Below, piece by piece: positions 9,333-20,366 of a stretch of 64,000 bases of DNA. This DNA comes from Colocasia esculenta (taxonomy: Eukaryota; Streptophyta; Magnoliopsida; Alismatales; Araceae): NCBI GenBank assembly GCA_014218235.1, contig CM024757.1, positions 147,263,371 through 147,327,370 on the forward strand. The letters run 5' to 3'. The notes beneath the pieces were generated by a model. The model was given only the letters and a program-made list of their open reading frames with translations, was not told the DNA's origin and searched no databases. How positions within the stretch are numbered: position 1 is the stretch's first letter; the number at the start of each line of letters is the position of its first letter. The position numbers and the translations under genes are program-made.

Positions 9333-11133
9333 ATGAAAATTCTGCTCTATCAATTTGTTTGTCAGCAGCACAAGGACAGATCTCCAGCACCCACCTCAGC
9401 AAATCAGCAAGAAGAACAGTAACCAGAGCAGCCAGCACAACAGCCAGAGAAGTAAATAGATCAGTCAGTTGTGGAGCCAGATCAATCTTTAGACCAACTA
9501 GTTGAACAACAGCAGTAGCCACAACAGCCAGAGCAACCTTCTGAGCAGTTTGAACAACAATCAGTTGAACCAGAAGTGCAGCCAGCAGAGTAGTCCTCAC
9601 AGGCCATAGAGGTTCAGCCTAGGGTTCAAACCTTCAAGAGGAGCATCAAGAGGAAGCTAGTCAAATCTAGATATGTTGTCTTTCCTTCCTCTCCACCGAC
9701 ACCCTCATATGATCTTCATCCTCCATCTACTTCCAAGCCATAGGAACAACCACCCTTACCACCTGTCACCTCTTATGCATCTTTTCCTCAAGTATATACC
9801 TACACTCCCACATCTGTAAACATTTCAGCTCTTCATACCTTACCTACTAAATTTTTCTCATCTCTTCCTACCACATCTACTCCTTCCACTCTTCCTACTC
9901 ACCGTTCAGCTCAGGTAGTGCCCAGTATGGTACTTCTATCTCTAGTTGGGCAGAAGTGGGAAAATATACTTAACATTTCCTCCATTTTGTATACTTTTAT
10001 TTATCATTCTAAGCACCATTTTGCTCTTTTTGAAAAACAAAATTAGAATCAAAGTCTTTCTAGAAGTCCATGGGTTGCCCAATTACAAATTTGAAGATTG
10101 ACTACCCCTCTTGATTAAGACTCAAGAAGTTCATCTAGATGCCTTAAATCTCATCACTCAGAAAAGTCGTAGTCTTTCTCCTGAGGAATTTCTATCAGTT
10201 TATCCTGGAGAAGCAGCGAAGTATAGAGAGGCTAAAACCAGAAGCAGCATATTGAATGTTTCCCTCCATTTGGATCTTAGATTCTTTAATCTTTTTGGGA
10301 ACTTAATAAAAGAGTAGTAAGTCAGTTTCAGCAAGATGAAGAAGTTTAATGAAGAGAGATTCAGATTAAATCTAGCTGAAGTTAGTAGAGGCTAGTGGGC
10401 CATACTACTTAGAGGGCAAAGAACTACCACTCCATCCATGACTATAGGATTACCCTCCAATCCGTTTCCCAGCCTGATAGGTGCAGTATCCTCCCGGAAG
10501 GTTTTTGCTCAAACAGTGTTCAATAGGCACATCAGGCTAGCAATCAGGTTCAAAATCAAGTACAACATAAAGCTATCATTTCATAGGTTTGTTCTGATGA
10601 ATGCCACAAAGACTTCAGATTATCTCACGGATTTTCAGCACAGCTTTGTCGAGTCTAAGAGATTGACAGAAGAACAATGGGCCATTTGTTATCTTGAAGA
10701 GACTCAACAGTGCAAAAAGAAGAAAATGTCTCCCTCTTCATACCTAAATAAGAGTTATGATGCTCTTTGGAAATCTATATCTCTCAAATGGGAAGACATA
10801 TACAAGTTTCACTATAAGGCCAAGGCAGCAGCTCAGTCATAAGGACTTCAGTGGAATCTCACTATTCATGACTTTTTACACAATGCTACTAGTAGACAAT
10901 TCATTCCCCTAAAGCATAGCATGGGCAATGATGCTTTTCACAGAAAGCTTCTTTGGTATCATCGCGGGCACCTTAAGTCCTATAGGAAAATTCCTTCAAT
11001 AGGACCCTCCTATAATATAGATAGTTCTATCTTTGATCATGTATTTCCAGATAATGAGAAGAAGTTGTGGGATCTTCTCCAACCTTTCTTTGATCAAATT
11101 CCATCTTCTCTGTATCTCCCTAAATCTTCGTGA
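9333..11133 (+). pseudogene. Broken accessory ORF between pol position and 3' LTR
   Basis: A coding-like stretch of about 600 codons interrupted by several stops and at least one frame change. The N-terminal part is rich in Gln, Pro and Glu (runs such as QQPEQPSEQFEQQSVEPE), followed by a basic segment and a Ser/Thr/Pro-rich stretch. The last part (10111-11133, one frame with three internal stops) is a globular-looking region containing SLSPEEFLSVYPGEAAKYRE and WAICYLEETQQCKKKK. Sireviruses often carry an extra ORF in this position, sometimes called envelope-like. I see no signal peptide, transmembrane helix or fusion peptide, so no envelope function is supported. Most N-terminal stops are TAG or TAA at positions where CAG or CAA would fit the Gln-rich composition. 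Confidence 0.6.
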
Positions 11134-11362
11134 TTACAGTTGTACAAATGTCTTTCAATTATTAATATACTCTATTCACTTTACTCTGTGCAAATCTTTC
11201 TCTTTCCCTCTATTTTATCCTTTCTGTTAATACCACAAAGGGGGAGAAAAGATATATAGAAAAGATATATTGGGAGAAATACAGTAAGATATTATTTCTC
11301 TAAGAAAATGCTTGAACAAATTATTTACATTGTCTATATAAAAGATTATTTTTTGTCATTAA

Positions 11363-11378
11363 CAAAAAGAGAGAGAAT
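11363..11378 (+). other. Polypurine tract of the second Copia family
   Basis: CAAAAAGAGAGAGAAT lies immediately before TGTTGTGCAATT, the start of the LTR. Confidence 0.7.
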
Positions 11379-13643
11379 TGTTGTGCAATTATCTTTTTAA
11401 AAATGCTTGATCATTGTTTTTGTTTATGAAAAATCCTTATCTTATTATAAAAGACTTTTTGCACTGGTAAAAGTTCATAAATAGTATAATAGACAATTTC
11501 CAATAAACATATATTTATTGTATCATCTTTGTTTAAATAGTTAGTGTCGACACACAAAGCACTGGTGTCGACACACATATCTTTATTAGACAGTAGGTGT
11601 CGACACAAAGAGCTTTGGTGTGGACACATATCATTACACTCAAGAAAATTTTTATAAGCCCACAACGTATATACTTATATCATACTAACTCCGACTTCTT
11701 GAAAGTTGAAGTATATCTACTCCGACTCCAGTGAAGTCAGTGTGTTATCACTGACTCCGACTTCTGGAAAGTCGAAGTATATCTACTCTGACTCCAGTGA
11801 AGTCGAAGTGTGTTATCGATTGTTGAACAACTGGCCTTACTCCGACTCTCAAGAAGTCGAAGTTAGATACCGATTGTTGAACAACCGAAGACTCACTCCG
11901 ACTCTTGAGAAGTAGAAGTCTCATATCGATTGTTTCTATCATTGTTGATATATATATATATATATATTAATGTTGATCCCACTCTGACTCCTCTAAAGTC
12001 GAAGTTTCATATCGATTTTGTATATTGATTGTCTTCTTCTGTATCGATTGATGCTCACTCTGACTTCTATACAGTCGAAGTCTGTACATAGTCAAAGTTT
12101 CAAATATCGATTGCTTATGTTTCATATCAATTAATTCTATTGATTACTGATATATATATCAATTGTTAACCCACTCCGACTCTTTGAAAGTTGAAGTATA
12201 ATATCAACTTCTGTGATCAACTATACTTAGATGTTTTAATGACTTGTTATATTTGCAAAATTGTTAATGTATTATTAGTGCGATTAATGTTTTAATTCTT
12301 ATGAAATTATTCAATGAACAACAAATGAACACATGATCTACACTGTGACAGTCTCTTTGTTATTTGTACGATAATTTATCCAATGAGCATTGTACTTCTC
12401 TATTCTTTTTGTTTAATATATTTCCTTTCATTTCTAAAGATCAGTTTCATAATTTATCTTTTTCATAATGTTACGTGTCTTACAAAGATGTTAGCATCCT
12501 TCAGAATATCCAGTTTCCAGATTTTAAGGAAAAGTCCCTTTGCAGCTGTACTGCGCACCAAGCAGTTGTCCATTCCTCTTGAATGCTCATCTAACCTTGT
12601 ACTGTTCAAAGGATAGACTGTCTGTTTGGAACTGATAGATATCTGTTAGAAACTACTTGTCCCTTACCTTCTTATATTATTTTATATCTCACAAGACTGA
12701 CCCCGAGAAAAGAAAAAGACATAGTATGGTGTTTGCAGAAATTTAGGAAAAGCTATCTGAAATAGAACCATGCAGCTACCAATATAGTCTGGAAGCCGTT
12801 GAGACTTAAACACTCAAAGATCTGATAATCTAATGATAGTGATCTCAAATCTCAAGACCCAACGCTCAAATTCAAAGGGCTACATTCCCAATGGAAAGCT
12901 GAAGAATGAAGTATATATATATATATGAAGCTGAAGTTTGAAAATATAAATAGAAAGGGTAAGGGAGAAAACAAGAGATAGAGAGACATACGTGAAGTGC
13001 ATACAGCTACACAAAAAGAGAGAAGTCTCCACACTCACTAAAAAGAGAAGAAGCTCACAAGATCACAAGAGAGCCAGTTGTTCAAGCTTCAACTTCTTGC
13101 TCTCTTGCTTCTGGCATTTTGTATGCTTGATCTTCTCAATCCACCCTCTTAGAGGTACAATCCTAGTTGTAAATCTCTTTCTGATCTTCTATGTTTGCTC
13201 ATTCTTCTAAGCAGACACACTATGTTCATCTTTGTGTAGAAATCAGCAGGGGGTTTGTTCCCTGTAGTACCCCTCTGTGAAGGGAAGACCTACAGTGGTA
13301 GGTGGTTGTAATACCCCTCTAAGAAGGGAAGACTTGTATGGGAGCAAGTGGGTTGTAATTCCTCTCAGGTTGAGAGAATGCCAAGTATTCTTGGCAGTTA
13401 GTGAAAATCCTAAAGGGTGCTTGGGGACTGGACGTAGACTTCCATTTGGAAGGGTCGAACCAGGATAAATCTCTGTAGACTTTATGTGATTGTTTCCGTC
13501 AAGTTTTTCACTTATTTCGCACACACTACACTAAGTACTAACAATACTATCTAGTGTTATCTATTTTTCAGATAAATTTAAAAGCGTAAGAAGTCCTATT
13601 CACACCCCCTCTAAGACATCTAAAGCTCTATCTCGATCCAACA
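11379..13643 (+). repeat. 3' LTR of the second Copia family
   Basis: Begins TGTTGTGCAATT and ends GATCCAACA. From about 11547 it carries GTGTCGACAC words, then (11690-12220) an irregular array built from ACTCCGACTTC and GAAGTCGAAG, which are near-complements and so form many small inverted repeats. Other short words are ATCGATTG and a TA microsatellite (11950-11968). A diverged relative lies at about 41381-43439. Confidence 0.75.
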
Positions 13644-13905
13644 TCCTCAACTTTGTGTGCCAGGCGGATATCCCATGGTTGATTGGTGGGGACTTTAATT
13701 GTTGCTCAACGGGTGGGTTACCTACTAATATGCAATCTATGGTAGACTTCAACACTTTCCTCTTTGCAGCTTCGTTATTGGATGCAGGCTACATTGATTC
13801 TCAATTTACTTGGTCCAATAAAAGGACTGGCTAGGCTGTTGTCAAAGACAGGTTAGATCGGGTGGTTTTGAATGTTCACTATCAAAATACTCTTCTTGGT
13901 CTTCG
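13644..13905 (+). pseudogene. LINE apurinic-type endonuclease, C-terminal fragment
   Basis: Translation gives WLIGGDFNCC near the start, then FTWSNKRTG and VKDRLDRVVLN. These are the GDFN motif and the final strand of the exonuclease-endonuclease-phosphatase fold used by L1 elements to nick target DNA. A stop interrupts the frame after the Lys-Arg-Thr-Gly segment. The N-terminal half is absent. Confidence 0.75.
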
Positions 13906-13934
13906 GGTACGACAGAGGAGGTGCTTAGTGGGGG

Positions 13935-15052
13935 GCAGCCAGATACTTCCATGAGCTTATAACTTCATTGAACCATGTTGTGGATGAAGTGCTTCTGCAA
14001 TTTATCCCGAAGATGATTTTAGAAAACCAGAATAAAGCTCTTTATGTGATTCCCAGTGAGGAGGAAATGCGTAGGGCAGTAGGGGATTTAAATGGTAATA
14101 GTGCTTCGGGTCCAGATGGTATCACAGGTCAATTTTTCACAACATGCTAGGATATTGTTAGTCAGGACGTGATTGCAGCGGTTAAAGGTTTCTTTCAGGG
14201 CTTCCCTCTTCCCAGAGGGGTAACTTCTTTACTGATTGCATTGGTTCCTAACGTTCAGCAACCTTCTAATTTCGATGATTTCAGACCTATCAGCCTATGC
14301 AACTTTTGCCATAAAATTGTGTCCAAGATTGTTTGTGACCGTCTAACTGATATTTTGCCTATGATTATCTTGAAGAGCAAGGAGCATTCATCAAAGGTAG
14401 GTTTATTTTGGATAATGTTTCTCTTTCTCGTCAATTGGTCCGTGACCTCGGCCACAAAGTTAGGGGGAACAATGTAATTTTAAAACTTGACATGATGAAA
14501 GCTTATGATAGAGTGGAGTGGGATTTCTTCTCGCAGTGATGCGTAAATTTGGCTTTTCTTTCAGGTTTACTTCTTATATCAGGATGATGATATCTAATTG
14601 TTGGTTTTTATTTCTGTTCAATGGCTCTCCTTCAGGTTTCTTCAAGTCTACTAGAGCCCCGACTTTGTTTATTATTATGGAGGAAGCTCATTAGCAGAGA
14701 TCTTAAATATTTGGTGATGTCTGATAGTATTAAACCTTATTTTGGGCCAAGAAATTATCCTATCATGTCTCACCTTCTTTATGCTGATGATACTTTAATT
14801 TTTCTCCATAATGGGATCAACAACATCAGACAGCTGTTGCAATTCTTGAAGGATTACGAGGAGTCCTCTGGCCAGCATATTAATGGCAGTAAGAGTTGCT
14901 TTATGGTTTCTCAGAAGACGAACCCTTTGGTGGCCAACAGGATTCATGACATTACAGGTTATAAGAGGCAGAAGGGTTCACTTACATATCTTGGTGTTCC
15001 CCTAAGACCTGGAAGGGTTCTAGCGGCTGACTATAAACCTTTAATTGATAAG
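13935..15052 (+). pseudogene. LINE reverse transcriptase, N-terminal and catalytic part
   Basis: The segments follow the non-LTR RT order: NSASGPDGITGQFF (motif 0/1), FRPISLCNF, LKLDMMKAYDRVEWDFF (catalytic motif A, about 14483-14533), then LLYADDTLIF, whose YADD box is at 14780-14791 (motif C), and a C-terminal segment ending in TYLGVPLRPGR. The region between motifs A and C has lost the usual RQGDPLSP block and changes frame several times, so the enzyme is dead. The sequence stops at 15052, where an LTR element has inserted, and resumes at 18531. Confidence 0.85.
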
Positions 15053-15564
15053 TGATGCGGAACATGGAGGGAAAAGGGAGAGATATGGCCGGAGTCTCAC
15101 CGAAGAGGGGTAGAAGGTGGGGGATGAAGCCTTCTCGGCTGGCCTTCGCGGCAAGGCTTCGCGCCAACCCTTCGCGGGTGTCCGTCCGTCGCGGAGGAAG
15201 AAACAGAGCAGCGGCTCAAAATTTTCAACTCAAAAATATTCTGTCTATTTTCTAGAATCGTGGTGTACATATACTTAAAGGGGTTTGGGCTAATCCCAAT
15301 CCCAACGGACTTCTAATTAAAGACAGATTCTATCCCTAACAAGACTTAACATAATAAACACCTAAAGAAAGAAAAAATACAGATTCTTACCCAAATTGGA
15401 CTTGACTCAAACATAGAAATGAAAATTACACAATAAAAGCTAATTGGACTCTAATATGACTCTTTTGGACTACTTTATTCTTGGACTTAAAAATAGTGCG
15501 AAAATTGCACAAAAAATTACAGAAAAATAAAAAATCTTCAAATGGGCTCCAAATGGGCCAATCC
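15053..15564 (-). repeat. Extra LTR copy, outer, lacking about 28 bp
   Basis: Near-identical to the other two copies, but the inner terminal segment (ATTGCTTTAGCTTCTCGCTC and the following CCCATCA) is missing, so it joins the next copy at CCAATCC/GATGCGG. Confidence 0.85.
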
Positions 15565-16103
15565 GATGCGGGACTCGGAGGGAAAAGGGAGAGATATGGC
15601 CGGAGTCTCACCGGAGAGGAGGTAGAAGGTGGGGGATGAAGCCTTCTCGGCTGGCCTTCGCGGCAAGGCTTCGCGCCAACCCTTCGCGGGTGTCTATCCA
15701 TCGCGGAGGAAGAAACAGAGCAGCGGCTCAAAATTTTCAACTCAAAAATATTCTGTCTATTTTCCAGAATCGTGGTGTACATATACTTAAAGGGGTTTGG
15801 GCTAATCCCAATCCCAATGGACTTTTAATTAAAGACAGATTCTATCCCTAACAAGACTTAACATAATAAACACCTAAAGAAAGAAAAAATACAGATTCTT
15901 ACCCAAATTGGACTTGACTCAAACATAGAAATGAAAATTACACAATAAAAGCTAATTGGACTCTAATATGACTCTTTTGGACTACTTTATTCTTGGACTT
16001 AAAAATAGTGCGAAAATTGCACAAAAAATTACAGAAAAATAAAAAATCTTCAAATGGGCTCCAAATGGGCCAATCCATTGCTTTAGCTTCTCGCTCCCCA
16101 TCA
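15565..16103 (-). repeat. 3' LTR, full copy
   Basis: About 539 bp, ending TCGCTCCCCATCA in plus-strand reading. The adjoining CTCCCGTGGTTCG is, on the minus strand, a purine-rich tract directly before the LTR. Confidence 0.85.
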
Positions 16104-16825
16104 TTCTCCCGTGGTTCGAGAAAACTCGTCCTCGAGTTTTGAAGTGTCCCAATATCCATGCAAGTGGCAGGAGAATGATGAAGTCATGCACTAATAAAGT
16201 CGCCATAGGGATATCTAAACCAATAAATCTTTTGAATAGTTGCAGTCTGCCTAAACTGTGTGCATCAAGATCGGACCATATCATATCATAGTTACACGGA
16301 TCTCTGGTAGCATCTTGCAGTTCACTGGTGGCTGTCAATGCTGGGCTTATCTCAAATACTTCATCACATATCAAATGAAATCCAGACTCGACGAACAAAT
16401 CTTGATCCCAAACTTCAACAAGACAGTCTTCTCTGGAAGCACTGGCTTGGCAGCAGGAGAAATATACTTGGGAAAACAAATTTACCTCTTAAATGAGGTG
16501 GCTGGATGATGCACTGATTTGAGTCGATAGCAACATGTCGCTCTTCCAACCACTCTTTTCCCAAAGTAATGTAAGATCTCGAAGGATCAATAGTGCACCA
16601 AGCTCCATCAAAATAATTAACTGATCTCTTTTGAGTTCTACCTAAAAATTTTAGGTGAAACTCTACAAAAGCTTGATCACCATCAACAATGATCTCACCA
16701 GTTTGCAACAAAATGTCAACAATCGCCTGAGAAATATAGTTGTTCTGATTCTCTTCATCGAGTATAATTTTTGTTGGCTTCTTATTTGGTAGAAGGGCGA
16801 GAAAACTAAAATTCATGTGGCACAT
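16104..16825 (-). pseudogene. Possible protease-like and pol-tail remnant
   Basis: A minus-strand frame (16415-16825, 136 codons) includes NYISQAIVDILLQTGEIIVD and, later, TLGKEWLEERHVAID. The spacing resembles the flanks of a gypsy retropepsin, but the catalytic Asp-Ser/Thr-Gly is absent. Another segment nearer the LTR is also open on the minus strand. No RT or integrase is visible. This is a weak, pattern-based call. Confidence 0.3.
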
Positions 16826-17049
16826 GTAAGAAATTACCCAAATTGATGTGACATTGGATGGACGGTTGTAGGGCGTGGGCCGTTGAGTGACTAGAATTCG
16901 TCGAGATGATCACCACGACGCAAACGGCACGTGAATCGGAGCACGAATGACGCTTTTGTACTGGCGGTGTGATAACAGTGCTAGTGCACTACCCGGGGTA
17001 CTGTAGCGGACCGGCACTATAGCAGTCTGGACCAAACCGGGCTGGCCCT

Positions 17050-17740
17050 AACCAGGTCAAACTTGGTTTGACTGGGTTGCTTCAAAAGGGGCTTGCTTCC
17101 TCCCTTCTTCTCTGACACGCAGGAACCAAAGAAGGGGAAGAGCGGGATGGCGCAGTCGCGGGCGATGGCCGCCGCCGGCCGAACTGGCGGAGGTGGCCGG
17201 AGATCCGGCGTCCGCGGCGGCTGCCGGAGGAGTTGGCGCCGACGGCTCCTCGTTTCTTTCCTCCTTCTTTCTATCGAAGCCGTGAGAGGGAGACGCGAGC
17301 AGGGGGTGTGCTTGGGCGAGGAAGCAGGGGTGCTGGCGCGGTGCTGGTGCGAGGAAGCGGGGCGGGGTCGCGGTGGCTCGCGAAGGGGCTCGGCGGGCAC
17401 AAGGGGGCACGGGAGGGTGGTGTGGCGAAGCGGCCTGGGGAGAGAGAGAGGGCAGCGCGGATGGGGTGCGGCGCTGGGGCGGGCTCGCGAGCCTGGGCTA
17501 GCCCGCGGTGCAGGCCGGAAAAGGTGGCGGGGCGGACACGGGGAGAGAGAAGGGGCACAGTGGCGCGGGAAAGGGAGGCGGGGCACGGCTCGCGCTGGGG
17601 TGGTCGGGGTGAGGGCGCGTGGGAGGCGGAAGCGGCGTGGCGAGGCGGGTGTACGGCGTCGGGGTGACGCGGCTGGGGCGGAGGTGCCCCCGGGGCGGGC
17701 TCGCGGTGCGAGCGTGGAAGGGGCGCACGAGGCAGCGCCT

Positions 17741-17795
<55 letters not shown>

Positions 17796-17973
17796 GGGGG
17801 GGGGGTGGCGCCGCGCGCAGGTTGGGGCGGACGTGGCTGCGGGCGGACGTGGCTGGCGAGGCGGGCGCGCTGGCGACTACAGTGGGACGGCGGCGATCTA
17901 CGAGGGGTGTCGCAGAGAGTGGGGCGAGACAGGGTTGGCCAAGACTCGACTCCGTGGAAGAAGTCAAGAACCT
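17050..17973. repeat. GC-rich block with a 53-base G run
   Basis: An abrupt GC- and CpG-rich region inside an otherwise moderate-GC element. It contains G53 at 17741-17793, then TT and ten more G (17796-17805). Long frames on both strands (about 300 codons, Gly/Arg-rich or Pro/Arg-rich) come from composition and not from selection. On the minus strand it follows the primer-binding site, where a leader or gag start would lie. Confidence 0.8.
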
Positions 17974-17988
17974 GGCTCTGATACCAAT
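17974..17988 (-). other. Primer-binding site, minus strand
   Basis: GGCTCTGATACCAAT on the plus strand is the complement of a TGGTATCAGAGCC initiator-tRNA-Met site, adjacent to the LTR at 17990. Confidence 0.85.
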
Positions 17989-17989
17989 T

Positions 17990-18525
17990 TGATGCGGAAC
18001 ACGGAGGGAAAAGGGAGAGATATGGCCGGAGTCTCACCGGAGAGGAGGTAGAAGGTGGGGGATGAAGCCTTCTCGGCTGGCCTTCGCGGCAAGGCTTCGC
18101 GCCAACCCTTCGCGGGTATCCGTCCGTCGCGGAGGAAGAAACAGAGCAACGGCTCAAAATTTTCAACTCAAAAATATTGTCTATTTTCCAGAATCGTGGT
18201 GTACATATACTTAAAGGGGTTTGGGCTAATCCCAATCCCAATGGACTTCTAATTAAAGACAGATTCTATCCCTAACAAGACTTAACATAATAAACACCTA
18301 AAGAAAGAAAAAATATAGATTCTTACCCAAATTGGACTTGACTCAAACATAGAAATGAAAATTACACAATAAAAGTTAATTGGACTCTAATATGACTCTT
18401 TTGGACTACTTTATTCTTGGACTTAAAATAGTGCAAAAATTGCACAAAAAATTACAGAAAATAAAAAATCTTCAAATGGGCTCCAAATGGGCCAATCCAT
18501 TGCTTCAGCTTCTCGCTCCCCATCA
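17990..18525 (-). repeat. 5' LTR of the minus-strand element
   Basis: 536 bp, TGATGCGG...CCCATCA in plus-strand reading. Nearly identical to 15565-16103, indicating a fairly recent insertion. Confidence 0.9.
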
Positions 18526-18530
18526 ATAAG

Positions 18531-19738
18531 GTGAACGGAAAGCTAGCAGCCTGGAAGTCTCAAGCTGGCCGAATTACTCTAATGAATTCTCTCCTCTCTT
18601 CAATCCCTTTATACTTGGTTGCGGCTTCTTCTCTCCCAAAGTCCTCATCATTTATTATGTAGATAAAGTGTGTGCGGCTTTCTTTTGGAATGGTGCGGAT
18701 GGCAGTAAACATTGTCATTGGGTAGCCTGGTCTACTATTCAAAAACCGGCGGTTTAGGTGTGCGCAGCCTATGGCATATGCAGGTGTCCTTGGCAGCAAA
18801 ACAATTGTGGAATTTGGTTAATGGTTCTTCTTTATGGGCTACGTATATATGCAAGGAAGCGCTATGGGGAAGGGAATCTCACCCAACTCCCTGGTATGTC
18901 TAGAAAGGTTTATATGGAGGCTGGGAAATTGATCCAAGAAAATTGTAGATGGATTGTTGGGAATGGGAACCATATTGATGTTCTAAATGATATTTGGATT
19001 GGTTCGCATTCTCTTCTGTCGGGTCCATTTGAGGGTGGGAAAGCTACTGTTCGGGAGGTTGTTGAGGATAGCAACCATCCTATAAAAAATGTACTATCTT
19101 TTTCCTATGTTTTAGATGGTTTGTCGTTGTCCCAGGAAGAGGATAAATGTGTTTGGGCAGCTTCTCAAGATGGGCATTTTTCTGTTAAATCTGCATTAAC
19201 ATGGTGAGGCCAGTGGGGGTTGGTAGGCCGTCCTTGAAGAAGATTTGGCATTCTCTCTTTTTTAAGAGAGCTTCTATATTTTGTTGGCGGTTGCTCAACA
19301 GGGCTGTCCCTGTTGATTCAAGAATTTCTGAATGTGGAGTTTATGTGGTATCTCGTGCTCTTGTTGTAGACTACCCCTGTCAGAAGATCTTAACCACCAT
19401 TTTATCCAGGGAGAGCTTGCAAGTACTATGTGGAAATGGTTGCATCCTCTGATCAGCTACAAGGTTAACCTGAATGATCAAATTACCTCGAGACTATGGA
19501 GCTTCATCCAAAATTCCAACTTGAATTCTCCATTCGGTTTTGTCTCTTTGTATTGCCTTATCCTAATGTTTTGGGAGATTTGGAAGGGGCGGTGTGCTAT
19601 TCGCTGTGACTCCAAGGAAATATCTCCAAACTATATTATCAAGAATATCTTATTTAAGGTCTCTTTCGCAGTGGAGAGGGCTCAGTTCAAGGTTGCGCCT
19701 ACACCCCTTGAGCTTGGCATATTAAATCAATTTGGTTT
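18531..19738 (+). pseudogene. LINE RT C-terminus and zinc-binding RT-associated region
   Basis: Reading resumes with VNGKLAAWKSQAGRITLMNS, the conserved LINE segment that follows RT. It is followed by a CVWAASQDGHFSVKSALTW segment and then FKRASIFCWRLLNRAVPVD, the FxWRLLxxxxPT-like core of the zf-RVT domain. Frames change at several points. The CACTA element at 19739 cuts the sequence before RNase H. Confidence 0.8.
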
Positions 19739-20095
19739 CACTACAGGAAAAACGGCATATGTCAGCGGTTATGTGCCGTTGACAAAACTAAAAAAGCCGT
19801 TGACAAACACATATGTCAACGGCTTAAACTCGTTGACAAAGCCGTCGACATCTTAGTCGTCGACAAAACATACGTCAACAGAATTGTGGACCGCTGACAA
19901 AAAAAATTTATGTCAGCGGCTTACTAACCGCTGACAAAAAATTTTATCTCAGCGGCTTACTACCCGCTGACAAACACAAACTTTTTGTCAGCGGCTCATA
20001 AACCGCTGACAAAGAAAATTTATGTCAGCGGTTTGTTGACCGCTGACAAAATTTAATATATCTTTTGTCAGCGGCTTATAGCCGCTGACATATGT
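19739..20095. repeat. Left TIR and subterminal repeats
   Basis: After the CACTA terminus, about 340 bp is packed with TGTCAGCGG and CCGCTGACA in both orientations, spaced 15-35 bp (with some GTCAACGG and GTCGACA variants). In En/Spm elements such repeats are the binding sites of the TNPA-type protein. Confidence 0.88.
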
Positions 20096-20366
20096 TGTCT
20101 ACTTTTTTTTTTAATAATTCTTTTACAATTTCTAATTTGCTGTTTGTATAAAAATACCTGAATAAACACAACAAAAAATAAATCCACATTCAATTCATAT
20201 AACATCAAAATCTCTAAATACTCATTCATACAACATCAAAATAGTCAATTCATATAGCATCAAATTTCTGTTTGTACAAAATACCTGAATACAAACACAA
20301 CAAGAAAACAAATAATACAACTAAAATAAATCAAAGTCTCTAAATTAATGTCATCAAAATATCTAT

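Larger units (their letters stand above)
9300..13643 (+). mobile_element. 3' part of a second Copia family (accessory ORF, polypurine tract, 3' LTR)
   Basis: The order is a degenerate coding region (about 9333-11133), a GGGGGAG tract (11237-11250), a second purine tract, then a 2265-bp LTR ending GATCCAACA. Its pyrimidine tail CACACCCCCTCTAAGAC and GGATAAATCTCT block resemble the LTR at 203-1983, so it is the same broad Copia group but a different family. No 5' LTR or pol is visible to the left. The right edge abuts LINE endonuclease sequence. The left limit is uncertain. Confidence 0.7.
15053..18525 (-). mobile_element. Small non-autonomous LTR retrotransposon in the LINE, minus strand
   Basis: Ends are TGATG...CCATCA with 5-bp duplications ATAAG at 15048-15052 and 18526-18530. 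The right LTR (17990-18525) is the 5' LTR because the complement of a TGGTATCAGAGCC primer-binding site lies just inside it. The left end carries two LTR copies in tandem. The ~1.9-kb interior has only scraps of coding sequence and an extremely GC-rich block. Integration into the RT gene interrupts the LINE exactly, and the LINE reading continues on the other side. Confidence 0.88.

Noticed and set aside
9333..11133. Envelope gene of a retrovirus-like Copia element
   Set aside because: Position fits the envelope-like ORF of Sireviruses, but there is no signal peptide, transmembrane helix or fusion peptide, so only accessory ORF is claimed.
17017..17992. Frames of ~300 codons on both strands, Gly/Arg-rich or Pro-rich
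   Set aside because: They exist because the block is extremely GC-rich and includes G53; composition alone removes stops, and no domain is visible.
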